Shown here one piece after another: positions 55,190 through 64,000 of a DNA stretch of 64,000 bases (the stretch's first letter is position 1; every line of letters starts with the position of its first letter). The translations under genes and the position numbers were made by a program. The DNA is taken from positions 124,718,001 to 124,782,000 of the forward strand of contig NC_134137.1 of assembly GCF_033958435.1 (NCBI RefSeq), given 5' to 3'. Under the pieces are notes generated by a model. The model ran no database searches and was not told where the DNA came from. It saw only the letters and a program-made list of their open reading frames with translations. This DNA comes from Carettochelys insculpta. Its lineage: Eukaryota; Chordata; Testudines; Carettochelyidae.

Positions 55190-56728
55190 AGGGGCTGAAG
55201 AACAGGGTGATCTGGGTGAGGTGAGGTGGGGTGGGGGTGGGGACTGGGGGGGCCGGGGAGGGGATCCCTCTCCTGGCTGGCACTGGAGCCCAGCCAGCTG
55301 GCCAGGGCACGACGGGCGGATGGGCTGAGGGAGGGTGGGATGAGGGCAATATGTTTGGGGGCAGCAGTGGGAGTGGGTTCAGGGGAAGCGGGTGGGCGGG
55401 TGGGGGGGGCCGGCAGGTGTGCCAGCCATTGGAGGGCTGCGACCGCCTCAGACTAGACCTCCCTCCACCAGGCCCTGTCCTCCCTCTGCCAGGCCCTCTC
55501 CTCCCGCTCCATGAGCAGCCACTCCCGGAGCACGGCGGTCTGCTCCCGGATGGCTGTGGTGTAGACCTCCGCCGCCTCCTAGTGGTCATAGCGCTGCCGG
55601 CGTAGGTCTGGGCAGGCAGCACCCCAGGCAATGGGGAGGAGGGCTCTCCAGCTCTGTCTGAGGGGGGCACGGGTGTGGTCCGGCCCTCAGAGGATGATGC
55701 TGTGGAGACACAAGAGGAGAGTGGCCACCCATCAGTGCTGTTGCCCGGGACTGGGGTCTCCACCTGCGCCATCCCCAGGCCATACCCCGAGGTGGTGCCT
55801 CCCCTGCTGACCCCGCTTGGGGTTCCCATGTGCCTGCTGGGACCTCGTCTGTGGGGCAATTGCTGGCTGCGGCCTGGCCCCCACATCCCTCCCCGGTTGG
55901 GCAGGCTAGGGTGCTGTCCATGGGTGCAGGTGCTGGATGGCGCCGTGCTTGGGTCTGGGACAGGGCAGGGTACCGTGGAATAGGTGCCCCCACCCAGGCC
56001 ACCCGATCCACCTGTCACCTACCTGGACCTCCGGAGAACAGGTCCAGGGACACCGGCCTCAAGGGCACCTGGCTGGAGGTCTTGGAGCTCACTGTGATGA
56101 GTAACAGGCCCCCCTCATCTGAGTCACTCCCGGTCCCCGCAGGTGTGGTCTGGCTGGAGGGTCCCGGCTGCTCCAGCGGGTCTATCTCCCAATCGGGGTC
56201 TGGGTCACCTGTGTCCACCTGCACCGACGGCTCTGGGACATCCTTCAGGCCGAGGAGCTGTTGCAGGGCCCGGTAGAGTGGGCACCTCGGTCTGGCCCCA
56301 GCCCCCAATCAGCTGCAGGCATCTTTGGCCTGGCTGTAGGCCTGCCTGAGCTGCTTAACTTTGGAGTGGACCTGAGGAGCCGTGAGCGCGGGGTGTCCCC
56401 ACTTCTGCAGCCCCAGGGACAGCCACTCAAAGGCAGCTGCATTGCAGGGCCTCCCTGTGCTGTGGAGCAGCACCTCCTCCTCCGCCTAGAGGCTGACGAG
56501 GTCTTTTACCTCGGCCTCAGTCCAGGAAGGGTCCCTCCTTCTCTGGCCCTGGCTCTCCTCCAGCGACCCCTCGGGTGGGGAAGAGGGGGGCCTCCTGGGG
56601 CGCCCCAGAGTGTGGGGGGCTCGCCATCCCACTGATGGGCTGGGTGGCACGGCCATCTGCCTGCTGGAGCTTGTATAGGGCTGAGCTCGTGTTTCTCGAG
56701 CCCTAGGCATGCTCTCAGCTTCCTGCAT
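55190..56728 (-). pseudogene. Harbinger Myb/SANT-like DNA-binding partner
   Basis: The product would bind element termini and guide the transposase. From ATG 56728 a frame of about 238 codons (to 56015) contains a Pro/Ser-rich lead, then DPSWTEAEVKDLVSL (about residues 65-79), the first Myb/SANT helix. A TAG follows at the place of a conserved Trp (about 56488-56486). The next part has FEWLSLGLQKWGHP, VHSKVKQLRQAY, a TGA (about 56307-56305) and CPLYRALQQLLG, the other two helices. An acidic region (GDPDPDWEIDPLEQPG) follows. CAGGTAGGTGA near 56018 is a likely donor; an acceptor CCACAG near 55704 begins the coiled-coil exon (EAAEVYTTAIREQ, LREWLLMERE; 55600-55460). Two stops in the domain and one at about 55585 disable it. 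Confidence 0.75.
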
Positions 56729-56760
56729 GGGGTTTCCAGAGCCTTGCGGCTTTAAGGGGC
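56713..56760 (-). promoter_or_regulatory. 5' leader shared with the 19.3-kb Myb-like gene
   Basis: CTTAAAGCCGCAAGGCTCTGGAAACCCCATGCAGGAAGCTGAGAGC on the minus strand resembles the leader at about 19448-19404. In this copy the ATG of the gene falls inside it; in the other copy the corresponding ATG is lost and translation would start further on. Confidence 0.4.
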
Positions 56761-57106
56761 TGGCCCAGGGACCATAGAGCCCCGCCAGGGCTTGCTAGCA
56801 CGTCTCCCGCGATCCCTGGAGCTGCCGCCAGGGCGGACCCCCAATTTCGAAATTGCGGGCCGCAGAGCATCTACACATGCCCTATTTCGAAGTTTTGTTT
56901 GAAAAGGGGCAGTTCTTCCTAATCCTGGATGGGAAGAGCGATTTCAAAAGTCAGACCCGTTTTTGCCAAAAACAATTTCGAAAGAGGCTGTTGAGCGTGT
57001 AGATGCTCCGCAGCCTCTTTCGAAATTGAGGCCCCTTTCGAAATTAATTTTGAAGTAGAGTGCTAGTGTAGATGCACCCTATGATTCATTTGGGGTCAAA
57101 ACCATA

Positions 57107-58365
57107 CACTCATCCCTTGTTTAACGAGTACTTTACTAATGAGTACTCGCTAAAATGAGGAACACACTTATCTACCTTTATTCACTAAATGAGTGAACTT
57201 GCCCAGCTTATATGAGCACGGTCCCTGGTCAGGGGGGTGGGTAGACCCACAGCCCTGCAGCTGGAGCCTTCTCCTGCCCTTCCCTCAGACATGCAGCTGT
57301 CTGACAGCCCTGTGGCTGGAGGAAGAGAGGGAGAAGGCTCTTAGCCTAGTTCCCTCCCCTCCGCTGGCGGGAACATGAAACTGACCAGCCATGAGCTGAT
57401 CAGTTTTCCAGCCCCACAAGCCATGGGGAGACTGGAACCAGCCTGCGCCTGGTTCTGAGCTCCTGCCACTCTCGGAGCCAGGAAACTGACCAGCCCTGGT
57501 GGTTCCTGGCTCCCCTCCCCTTGTAGGACAGTTTGAGTTACGTAGGGGTTGCAGGAACAACCCCTGGGTAACTCCAGGGTTTACTGTATTAATCGCCCTG
57601 CCTGCCCCCCCACACCTCACCCTCGGCCAGGTTTTAACACACCCCGCCCCCCAAGGTCGCAAACTGCCTCCAGCCTTAAACCCCTCCAGCAGCCCCAAAC
57701 CACCCCCAGCTTTAGAGCCCCACAGCAGCCACAAACTGCCCTCAGCCTTAGACTCCCCTTGCAGCCCCAAACTTCCCCCAGTCTTAGACCCCACCCCCTG
57801 CATCCCTAAACAGCCCCAGCCTTAGACACTCCTCCTCCTCCTGCAGCCTCTTCACCGGAGCTGCTAGGCTGGGTGGCTCCGCCAGCCCTCCTGCTCCCAG
57901 CAATTAACTCAAGTGTTAAGGTTTCGGCACCTAGGCATAAGGTAATTGCCATCCCTAGTGGTAGAGAGAGCTGCCATCTCCTGCAGCTTTCTCTATTGAT
58001 AGATATCTGCCTGAGGCAACAGTGTTAAGAAACTGCAAACGGTCTCTTGAACAGCCACATGAAGCTGGAAACTGCCTAGCTGGTGACCTTTAACAAATCT
58101 AATGGGACCCATGTTTGGGTCCCAACCCATAGGCTGGGAATCCCTGCTCCACATACACACACTACATCCTATTTCTGGTGCCAAACTATTCAAATACATC
58201 AGAAAAGTACCTAAACTCACCTAGTTTATGTCAGGTTACAAGCCCTTGGAACAAATGGGAGACTTTTACATGTATTTTAATGGAAATTTAATGTCGCTCT
58301 TATGAGTTTTCACCCACGAGCAGAAATTTGGGAACCAATTGCGCTCGTATAGTGAGGGATGAGTG
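57107..58365. mobile_element. 1.26-kb pogo/Tigger-like element, TA duplication
   Basis: Left CACTCATCCCTTGTTTAACGAG and right (reverse complement) CACTCATCCCTCACTATACGAG are inverted repeats, each flanked by TA (57105-57106, 58366-58367). The element starts 28 bp after the Harbinger's right end. Its interior holds a 36-bp minisatellite and no transposase. The TA duplication fits the Tc1/mariner-pogo group. Confidence 0.75.
57659..57823. repeat. Minisatellite, about 36-bp unit, 4.5 copies
   Basis: Units beginning AAACTGCCTCCAGCC, AAACCACCCCCAGC, AAACTGCCCTCAGCC, AAACTTCCCCCAGTC and AAACAGCCCCAGCC follow one another every 36-39 bp. Each has the AAAC start and an AGCYTTAGA core. The repeat keeps a proline-rich frame open by chance. 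Confidence 0.8.
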
Positions 58366-58369
58366 TACG

Positions 58370-58757
58370 GCCTTGCATCATTCCAGCCAAACCTTAACTT
58401 GCCCCAATTTGCACAAAGCTCAGTTTAGGTTCAAATTTAAACAAGCAAAAAGCAAACCCAGGCATTCGGTTTGCAACATTATCGAATCCCAAAGTGGTTA
58501 CTTTTGGGGGATGTGTCCTAAGGTGACCCTTCCTGGAGCATACTCTTGTAGCAGTCGATGCCAGAATGGGTGTATCTAGCTCAGTTTTCCTCCTCCACAG
58601 TCCCCACTAACTCCATGCAAACACTGTTGCCTCAGTCATTCCCCTCTTTTAGGCCACTTTATTTCACTAACAAAATTCCCTGACCAGACTCCATGTATCA
58701 TACCTAGTGCATATAGTTCCTGAGGTGCCATGACAGCTAGTCCCTTGATACCCACAT
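58370..58757. other. Unassigned DNA
   Basis: Short stretch between two transposons; nothing recognised. Confidence 0.45.
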
Positions 58758-58760
58758 ACT

Positions 58761-59459
58761 GGCCGCATCTACACGTGCACGCTACTTCGAAGTAGCGGCG
58801 CCAACTTCGAAATAGCGCCTGTCACGGCTACACGTGTTGGGCGCTATTTCGAAGTTGAAATCGACGTTAGGTGGTGAGACGTCGAAGTCGCTAACCCCAT
58901 GAGGGGATGGGAATAGCGCCCTACTTCGAAGTTGAACATCGAAGTAGGGCACGTGTAGATGATCCGCGTCCCGCAACATCGAAATAGTGGGGTCCGCCAT
59001 GGCGGCCATCAGCTGAGTGGTTGAGAGATGCTCTCTCTCCAGCCCCTGTGGGGCTCTATGGTCACCGTGTGCAGCAGCCCTTAGCCCAGGGCTTTCTGGC
59101 TGCTGCTGCGGCAGCTGGGGATTCATGCTGTATGCACAGGGTATGCAACCAGTTGTCGGCTCTGTGGATCTTGTGTTGTTTAGTGCAAGTGTGTCTGGGA
59201 GGGGCCCTTTAAGGGAGCAGCTTGCTGTTGAGTCCGCCCTGTGACCCTGTCTGCAGCCGTTCCTGGCACCCTTATTTCGATGTGTGCTACTTTGGCGTGT
59301 AGACGTTCCCTTGCAGCGCCTATTTCGATGTGATGCTGCCCAACGTCGACATTGCCAGCCCTGGAGGACATGTAGACGTTACTCATTGAAATAGTCTATT
59401 TCGATGTCGCTACATCGAAATAAGCTATTTCGATGTCGCGTGCACGTGTAGACGTAGCC
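58761..59459. mobile_element. 699-bp MITE-like element, TSD ACT
   Basis: Left end GGCCGCATCTACACGTGCACGC and right end (reverse complement) GGCTACGTCTACACGTGCACGC agree almost perfectly. Both sides continue with runs of TATTTCGAAG/TATTTCGATG words. ACT (58758-58760) recurs at 59460-59462. The centre (58995-59260) is unrelated, non-repetitive DNA including GGCCCTTTAAGGGAGCAGC. No gene. Probably a non-autonomous Harbinger-like element with a captured or residual core. Confidence 0.8.
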
Positions 59460-60029
59460 ACTATGTGCTGGTGTCTTGTGCTGCAACTGGGCTCTTTGGT
59501 CCTCTTCTGTCCTGCCAGGACAGCTGTCCCAAGCCCAAGTGAAACCCTGTTCTTCCCAGCCAGAACCTCTACTCCTTCTGCGCTGATAGTGCATCCTTCC
59601 TGGAGAACAGCCATTACTCTCCTCCTGTTCCATTAACCTTTCCTCACATGGACCAACAGGCAGACCTTTCCGTTGCTTACCAGGCTCTGGCAGAGCGACA
59701 TCACCAGGTAAGCCCTTCAATGTTCCCCCTGCCTGCAGCCCTCTCAGCAAGCAATTCCCTCTGCTGCCTTCACCAGCTTTCAGGCTCTGTTTCTTTGGCT
59801 TGTGAAGGTCACTTGGCAACCCTTATTGCTCCTCTGCCTTCCCCACACCTATAGCTCCTACAGTCTTCTGGTCTCTGGCAGCTCTCGCACACTCATCTCT
59901 TTGCTCAGCAGCTCATGTGCCCTCTTTGGAGACCTGCTGGGGTCAGCCCACTAGTCCAGGGTATCGAATTCTTCCCTGTTAAAGGGCCAATGTTTGCTGG
60001 TGACACAAAGTTATGGTGAGATTTTAAAA
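59460..60029. other. Unassigned DNA
   Basis: No gene or named repeat recognised. Confidence 0.4.
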
Positions 60030-60039
60030 ATCAGGCTTA

Positions 60040-60870
60040 ATATGGGAAACCAACTTTGGTCTCAAAATGTAGTTGCAAATGGGGAACTCATCACTGAGGG
60101 GTGTGTTTGCAGAACAGTTCCACCAACATGAGTTCTTGGCACTACACATTTAACTTTTTTTATCAGTGATCTGAGAGAAAACATAAAATCGTCACTGATA
60201 AAATTTAGAGATGACACAAAAGCTGGGAGAGTGGTGACTCACGAAAACAGATTCCTGACTCAGAACAATTTGCATCGCTTGGTTAAACTGGGCGCAAACA
60301 AACAATATAGCTGTATCTACACTCGCATTCCTCTTTTGAAAGAGGCACGCAAATGAGGGAAATTGAAAATGTAAATGAGGCGCTGATTTACATATCAGCA
60401 CCTCATTTGCATATTCTCCTTTTGAAAGAGCTGCTTTCGAAAGAAGAAAAGCAGTGTAGATGCAGCTCTTTCAAAAGTAAACCCCATCTTTGAAAAATGG
60501 GCAGAAGGGTTCTTCCAAAGATGGAGTTTACTTTCGAAAGAGCTGTGTCTACATTGCTTTTCTTCTTTCAAAAGAAGTTATTTTGAAAGAATATGTAAAT
60601 GAGGTGCCAGAGATGGAAATCTGCACCTCATTTGCATTTCCAGTTTCCCTCATTTGCATGCCTCTTTCAGAAGAGGAAAGCAAGTGTAAGACACAGCCTC
60701 CATGTTTTAATATAGCTAAATGCAAACATATACAACGAGGAACCCAAAAGGTAGGCCATAGTTACAGGATGACGGACTCTATACTGGGAAGCAGTGACTC
60801 TGAAAAAGATGTACGTGGGTGGATAATCAGCTGAACAGGGCTCCCAGTGTGACTCTGTGTCCAAAAGAGC
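60040..60870 (+). pseudogene. CR1 ORF2 C-terminal remnant
   Basis: The reading can be followed in pieces through an RT thumb region (LFLSVI-type and DDTKAG-type stretches near 60150-60240) and the post-RT segment (ANNM-like, then GDGLYTGKQ-like near 60765-60800). The catalytic loop is only indicated by the 'GATGACAC' at about 60211. Frames are broken by several stops and by the MITE. ORF2 would provide endonuclease and reverse transcriptase for CR1 movement. Confidence 0.5.
60309..60698. mobile_element. Palindromic MITE (390 bp) inside CR1
   Basis: Left (A)GCTGTATCTACACTCGCATTCC and right (reverse complement) GGCTGTGTCTTACACTTGCTTTCC match. The next 60 bp of each side are also inverted (TCTTTTGAAAGAGGCACGCAAATGAGG / TCTTCTGAAAGAGGCATGCAAATGAGG). 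Two inner blocks (AGCTGCTTTCGAAAGAAGAAAAGCAGTGTAGA at 60428-60460 and its near complement near 60538-60570) form a second inverted pair. CR1 text is continuous across it. No coding capacity. Confidence 0.8.
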
Positions 60871-61385
60871 TAATGTGGTCCTGGGTTCATAGACAGGACA
60901 ATGTCAAGTACAAGTAGAAAGGTTAGTTTATTTATGTACCGAGCACTGGTGCAACTGCTGCTTGAATATAATGCCTAGTTCTGGTGTCAGTCACACAAGG
61001 AGCATGTTGATTAATTGGAAGGGGTTAAGAGATGAACCGCAAGCATGATTAAAGGATTAGAAAGCATGCAATAGACTGAAGGAGCTCCATCTATGTAGCT
61101 TAACAAAGAGAAGGTTCAGAGGTGACTTGATTACAGTCTATATGTACCTACATGGGGAACAAATATTGAAAAAGGGGCTTTTTAATTTAGCAGAGAAAGG
61201 TATAACATGATCCAATGGCTGGAAGTTGAAGTTAGACAAATTGAGACTCGAACTGTAGCATACATTTTTAATGGTGAGAGTAATTATTCATTAGAACAAG
61301 TTACCAAAGGTAGTGCCAGGTTCTCCATCACTGATCATTTTAACACCAAGCCTGGATGTTTTAGCCTAAAAGCTATGCATTAGCC

Positions 61386-61975
61386 AATGGTGTCAATAGA
61401 AATTCAAAGATTGTCACACTTATGGTTGTCCTTCCATATATGCCACAGACTTGTCCCTCCTCCCCCCGCCCCGATTCTAAATAAATGCCCTCCGTCTCCC
61501 CTAGAGCCAGGTTCCCCCAGGCCCTCCTGTAAATAAATGCCCTTCCCTAGAGCCAGGCACCCTCTGCCCCCCATTCAAAACCAATGACAGCTATACACCA
61601 GAGCCACCAGCAACTCAGCAGAGCCGCTGGGGCTGCTGGAGCCATTGGGCAGCTGAAGCAGCCTCCAGAGCTGTAGGGGCTGCTGGAGTGTCTGGGGCTG
61701 CCAGAGCTGCCTCCAGGGCTTGGACCACTGCAGCCACCAGAGTAGCCAGAGCCACTGGGGCTGGGACTGCTGCCTCCAGGCTGGAGCCACCACGTGCTTC
61801 TCCCACCGGGGCTGGGGCGCGTGAACGGGCCGGCAGCACTCCCTGCATGCACCTCTAGGAGGAGCCACATTTAAAGGCTCCAGGAGCCCCATGCTGCTCT
61901 GGAGTCAGAATCGCCACGCTGTGGTGTCCGATTCACTACATACGGCGAGTAGCAAATGTATCTGACACCGCGGCG
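61386..61975. mobile_element. GC-rich insertion in CR1, unknown family
   Basis: Between matching CR1 parts lies about 590 bp with repeated GAGCCACTGGGGCTG/CCAGAGCTGCCTCCAG words and two AATAAATGCCCT phrases (near 61480 and 61535). GCATTAG at the left join and GCGTTAGGCATTTA at the right suggest a short duplication. No coding domain was recognised; the minus-strand frames are compositional. Confidence 0.45.
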
Positions 61976-62075
61976 TTAGGCATTTATGGGGGGAAGTTCT
62001 ATAGCCTGTGACAAATGGAAGATCAGACTAGATGACCATCATGAGCCCTTCTGGCCTTGCAATCCGTGAACTCTG

Positions 62076-64000
62076 GGGCAACTGCCCTACTGTCACAAAT
62101 GAGGTTGGTATATTGCATTGACAACAGCATGGGCTGTAGGGCCTAGCCTGCTCTGAGAAGTGCATGGGCAAATCCCAGCACATGTACAGTGACCCTGCTG
62201 AAGTCAATGAGGCTCTGAACAGGCTCAGGGCTTTGCCCACCTAGTTCTCAGCACATGAGTGAGAACTATCCAATGGTTTCTGCTTCTAATCTCTGTGATT
62301 CTACAGCAGGTCTTTAGTTCCCTAAGTATATGATATTAAACTGATGTAAGAATGCCATTAGAAAGGAAGGATGATCCACTATTGAGGCGGCTAGCCAGGA
62401 TTTGGTTCACTTCAATATGGGTCTGGCACAGACTCTGTGACTGTGAGCAAGTCACTTATACAGAGAGTTGTTAGTACACAGCAAGCTGAGATATAAGCTA
62501 CCGTTCACTTTACACTAGTCACCGCATGCTAACTGTCCATGTAAATCTAAGGGTGCTTAGAGCTACTAGGCACTATGGATATTTAGTGCATGGTAGTAGA
62601 GGACATATAGCCAGTTTATTCACATCAGCATAGTGTGCTGTAGATTTACACTCCAGCTGCTGCATACTAACTTTCCAACAGACCTTGATATCAGCTTCTC
62701 TTTTGTAAAGTGAGGCTGATAGCAGTTCTTTAGTTAGTAGAGGTGTTATGAAGAGAAATATAGATTGTGAGATGCTGAGATCCAATGTCAATGGGGCCAC
62801 ATACCTTAGATTACTTAAAGGAACTCAAGTTCTGCTGTACACAAAGAATAATAGAAACTTCCTAAGTTTCTTTAATATGCCCTAAACTCTCATGTGAAAG
62901 TAAAACTTACTTAAAAATGAAGCTTAGTTATTGTTCAGATATTTATAATAAAATCCTAATAGTTCAGTAATTTAAAACCTGAGGATCTCCCAGCACTTCA
63001 CAGAGATGAGTAAGTATATATGTAAAACTCATCTGTCCTCAAATTAAACAGAACAAAGGGATGGGGTTGCTAAGAGCAAGGCAGCTCTTTTCCATTACAG
63101 GTCTTGTGCTTCTGTCATTACGCTGCCTTAAAAGGCTAGCTGCAGCGAGGTGTTGTGGTTCTTATCTCCTGTAGATGGCTTGTTCTTTGGAGATAATGTA
63201 TTTATAGCTCATCTAGCTACCAAATGCCTGACTGTCTAATTACTAAATACATAGTTTGGGTAATCCAGTGCAGCAATAAGCCACTGCACTAGTTCCTGTA
63301 TGCTCATTCTCAGAGTAGACGCAGAAGCATCATGAGGTAAGAGCAAATTACAAGTTGTTTTACTGTCCTTCCTCCTCACCCCCAGATAGGAAGTAGGTAG
63401 CCAACATTCTATGTATAGATTGTGAGCTAGGGGCTTCCCTTGCACAGGGAGAGGATGTATTGAGTAACTTGTTTATGTCTTGCTGTCTAACAATATACAT
63501 GTACCATTTTTCTAAGTTGCTAGCCTGCTGGTGGGAGCCAGATGCTAAATAACAGCTACTCTTTCCATATAATAACTCTTTCCATATAATACAATGTCAT
63601 GTTTTCATGTTGTGAAAGAATACAAGGATCGGTAAGTAAAGCCACTTTTCTGCACTGGAATAGGAAACTGAATGACCTCAGGCAGAAAGTTCTTGATAAA
63701 TTTTTCTCAGACATCATCTACCTCCAGCGCCCGCTGATGAATATTTGGAAACTAGCTGCAAAATTCCAAAAAGAACCATACTGCTGTTCAGCTTTTTCTC
63801 CTTGACACCATTTCCTATTGGCCTGGGCCAAATTTCAGATGATGCTCATTACATCTTTAAAAAGTTAGTTACGGATTAGAGCAAACGTGCAAAAGAAGAA
63901 GTGGAAAAGCACTGTTGTGTTACTCAGTACCAGAGCAGGAATTCTTCATAAATAATATGAGAAATAGCATTAGCAATATGTGCCAAACATCGGCTATCAA
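62076..64000. other. Unassigned AT-rich DNA
   Basis: No gene or named repeat was seen. The plus-strand frame at 63599-63805 is short and without a motif. Confidence 0.4.

Larger units (their letters stand above)
53134..57078 (+). mobile_element. Two-gene PIF/Harbinger transposon, TSD CTA
   Basis: Left terminus GGGCTGTGTCTACACTACA and right terminus (reverse complement) GGTGCATCTACACTAGCA form short inverted repeats. Both are followed by repeated ATTTCGAAA words (53157-53330, 56843-57050). CTA at 53131-53133 recurs at 57079-57081. Inside lie a DDE transposase gene (plus strand, 53495-54828) and a Myb/SANT-like gene (minus strand, 56728 to about 55190), convergent. This is the complete gene set of the superfamily. 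Length 3945 bp, GC-rich relative to surroundings. Both genes carry disabling mutations. Confidence 0.85.
60030..62075 (+). mobile_element. CR1 LINE, sense, with two insertions
   Basis: Text such as AATATGGGAAACCAACTTTGG, TTTTTATCAGTGATCTGAGAG, AAATTTAGAGATGACACAAAAGCTGGG and CTGACTCAGAACAATTTGCATCGC (60040-60300) is CR1 ORF2 (RT C-terminus). It resumes after the MITE with TTTTAATATAGCTAAATGCAAAC and runs on through GGAAGCAGTGACTCTGAAAAAGATG and TTGATTACAGTCTATATGTACC to about 61385. After a GC-rich insertion (about 61386-61975) the end reads GGAAGTTCTATAGCCTGTGACAAATGGAAG...GACTAGATGACC. Stops make ORF2 inactive. Confidence 0.85.

Noticed and set aside
55188..56018. 276-codon minus-strand frame as a proline-rich host protein
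   Set aside because: It lies inside the Harbinger element, overlaps the real frame of the Myb-like gene's second exon, and reflects high GC content.
57499..57825. Proline-rich coding region
   Set aside because: The frame is kept open by the 36-bp minisatellite.

Overview
The window looks like a gene-poor, repeat-dense stretch of vertebrate nuclear DNA. The organism is most likely a non-avian reptile, and I favour a turtle. I base this on CR1 LINE 3' ends on both strands, a tRNA-derived SINE with a CR1-like tail, Penelope-like foldback insertions, a Gmr1-like Gypsy fossil, and many DNA transposons whose termini share the core GTCTACAC. The species call is inference from repeat families I know; no search was run. 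I found no convincing intact host protein gene, no canonical tRNA or rRNA gene and no CRISPR. Nearly all recognisable coding sequence belongs to decayed mobile elements.

Layout. 1-3.7 kb: pyrimidine-rich DNA and a minus-strand LTR-like block (about 1375-2490) split by a palindromic MITE. 3.7-8.4 kb: a decayed Gmr1-like Ty3/Gypsy element with SCAN-like capsid remnant, zinc knuckle, protease, integrase and RT/RNase H, in that order. A 436-bp MITE interrupts the integrase and a 685-bp solo LTR interrupts the RNase H; an LTR follows. 8.4-16 kb: CR1 scraps, a 147-bp MITE, a solo LTR (minus) with perfect 5-bp target duplication, and a 90-bp strictly alternating purine/pyrimidine tract. 16.1-19.8 kb: a second Harbinger-type element that keeps only a Myb/SANT-like gene and has a hAT transposon inserted near one end. 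20-32 kb: mostly unassigned DNA, with an antisense LTR fragment, a Penelope-like foldback, a tRNA-like SINE, a second solo LTR of the 12-kb family (plus strand, perfect duplication) and a 193-bp hAT MITE with perfect 8-bp duplication. 32-46 kb: a SINE, a MITE with a perfect 27-bp stem, a CR1 3' end split by a hAT element, a 2.4-kb antisense CR1 split by an 845-bp Penelope-like foldback, two more CR1 ends and a small Penelope-like foldback. 46-53 kb: a pogo/Tigger-like MITE and an antisense LTR of about 1.1 kb. 53.13-57.08 kb: a 3.9-kb two-gene Harbinger transposon, the best-preserved unit here. 57.1-58.4 kb: a 1.26-kb pogo/Tigger-like element carrying a 36-bp minisatellite. 58.8-59.5 kb: a 699-bp MITE. 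60-62 kb: a sense CR1 ORF2/3' end carrying two insertions. 62-64 kb: nothing recognised.

Working together. The only multi-gene unit is the Harbinger at 53-57 kb. Its DDE transposase (plus strand, one intron) and Myb/SANT-like DNA-binding partner (minus strand) converge on back-to-back polyadenylation signals. Both carry stop codons, so the element is dead in this copy. The many shorter GTCTACAC-ended elements are plausibly non-autonomous relatives mobilised by such proteins. Boundaries with matching target-site duplications are given to the base; others are approximate.
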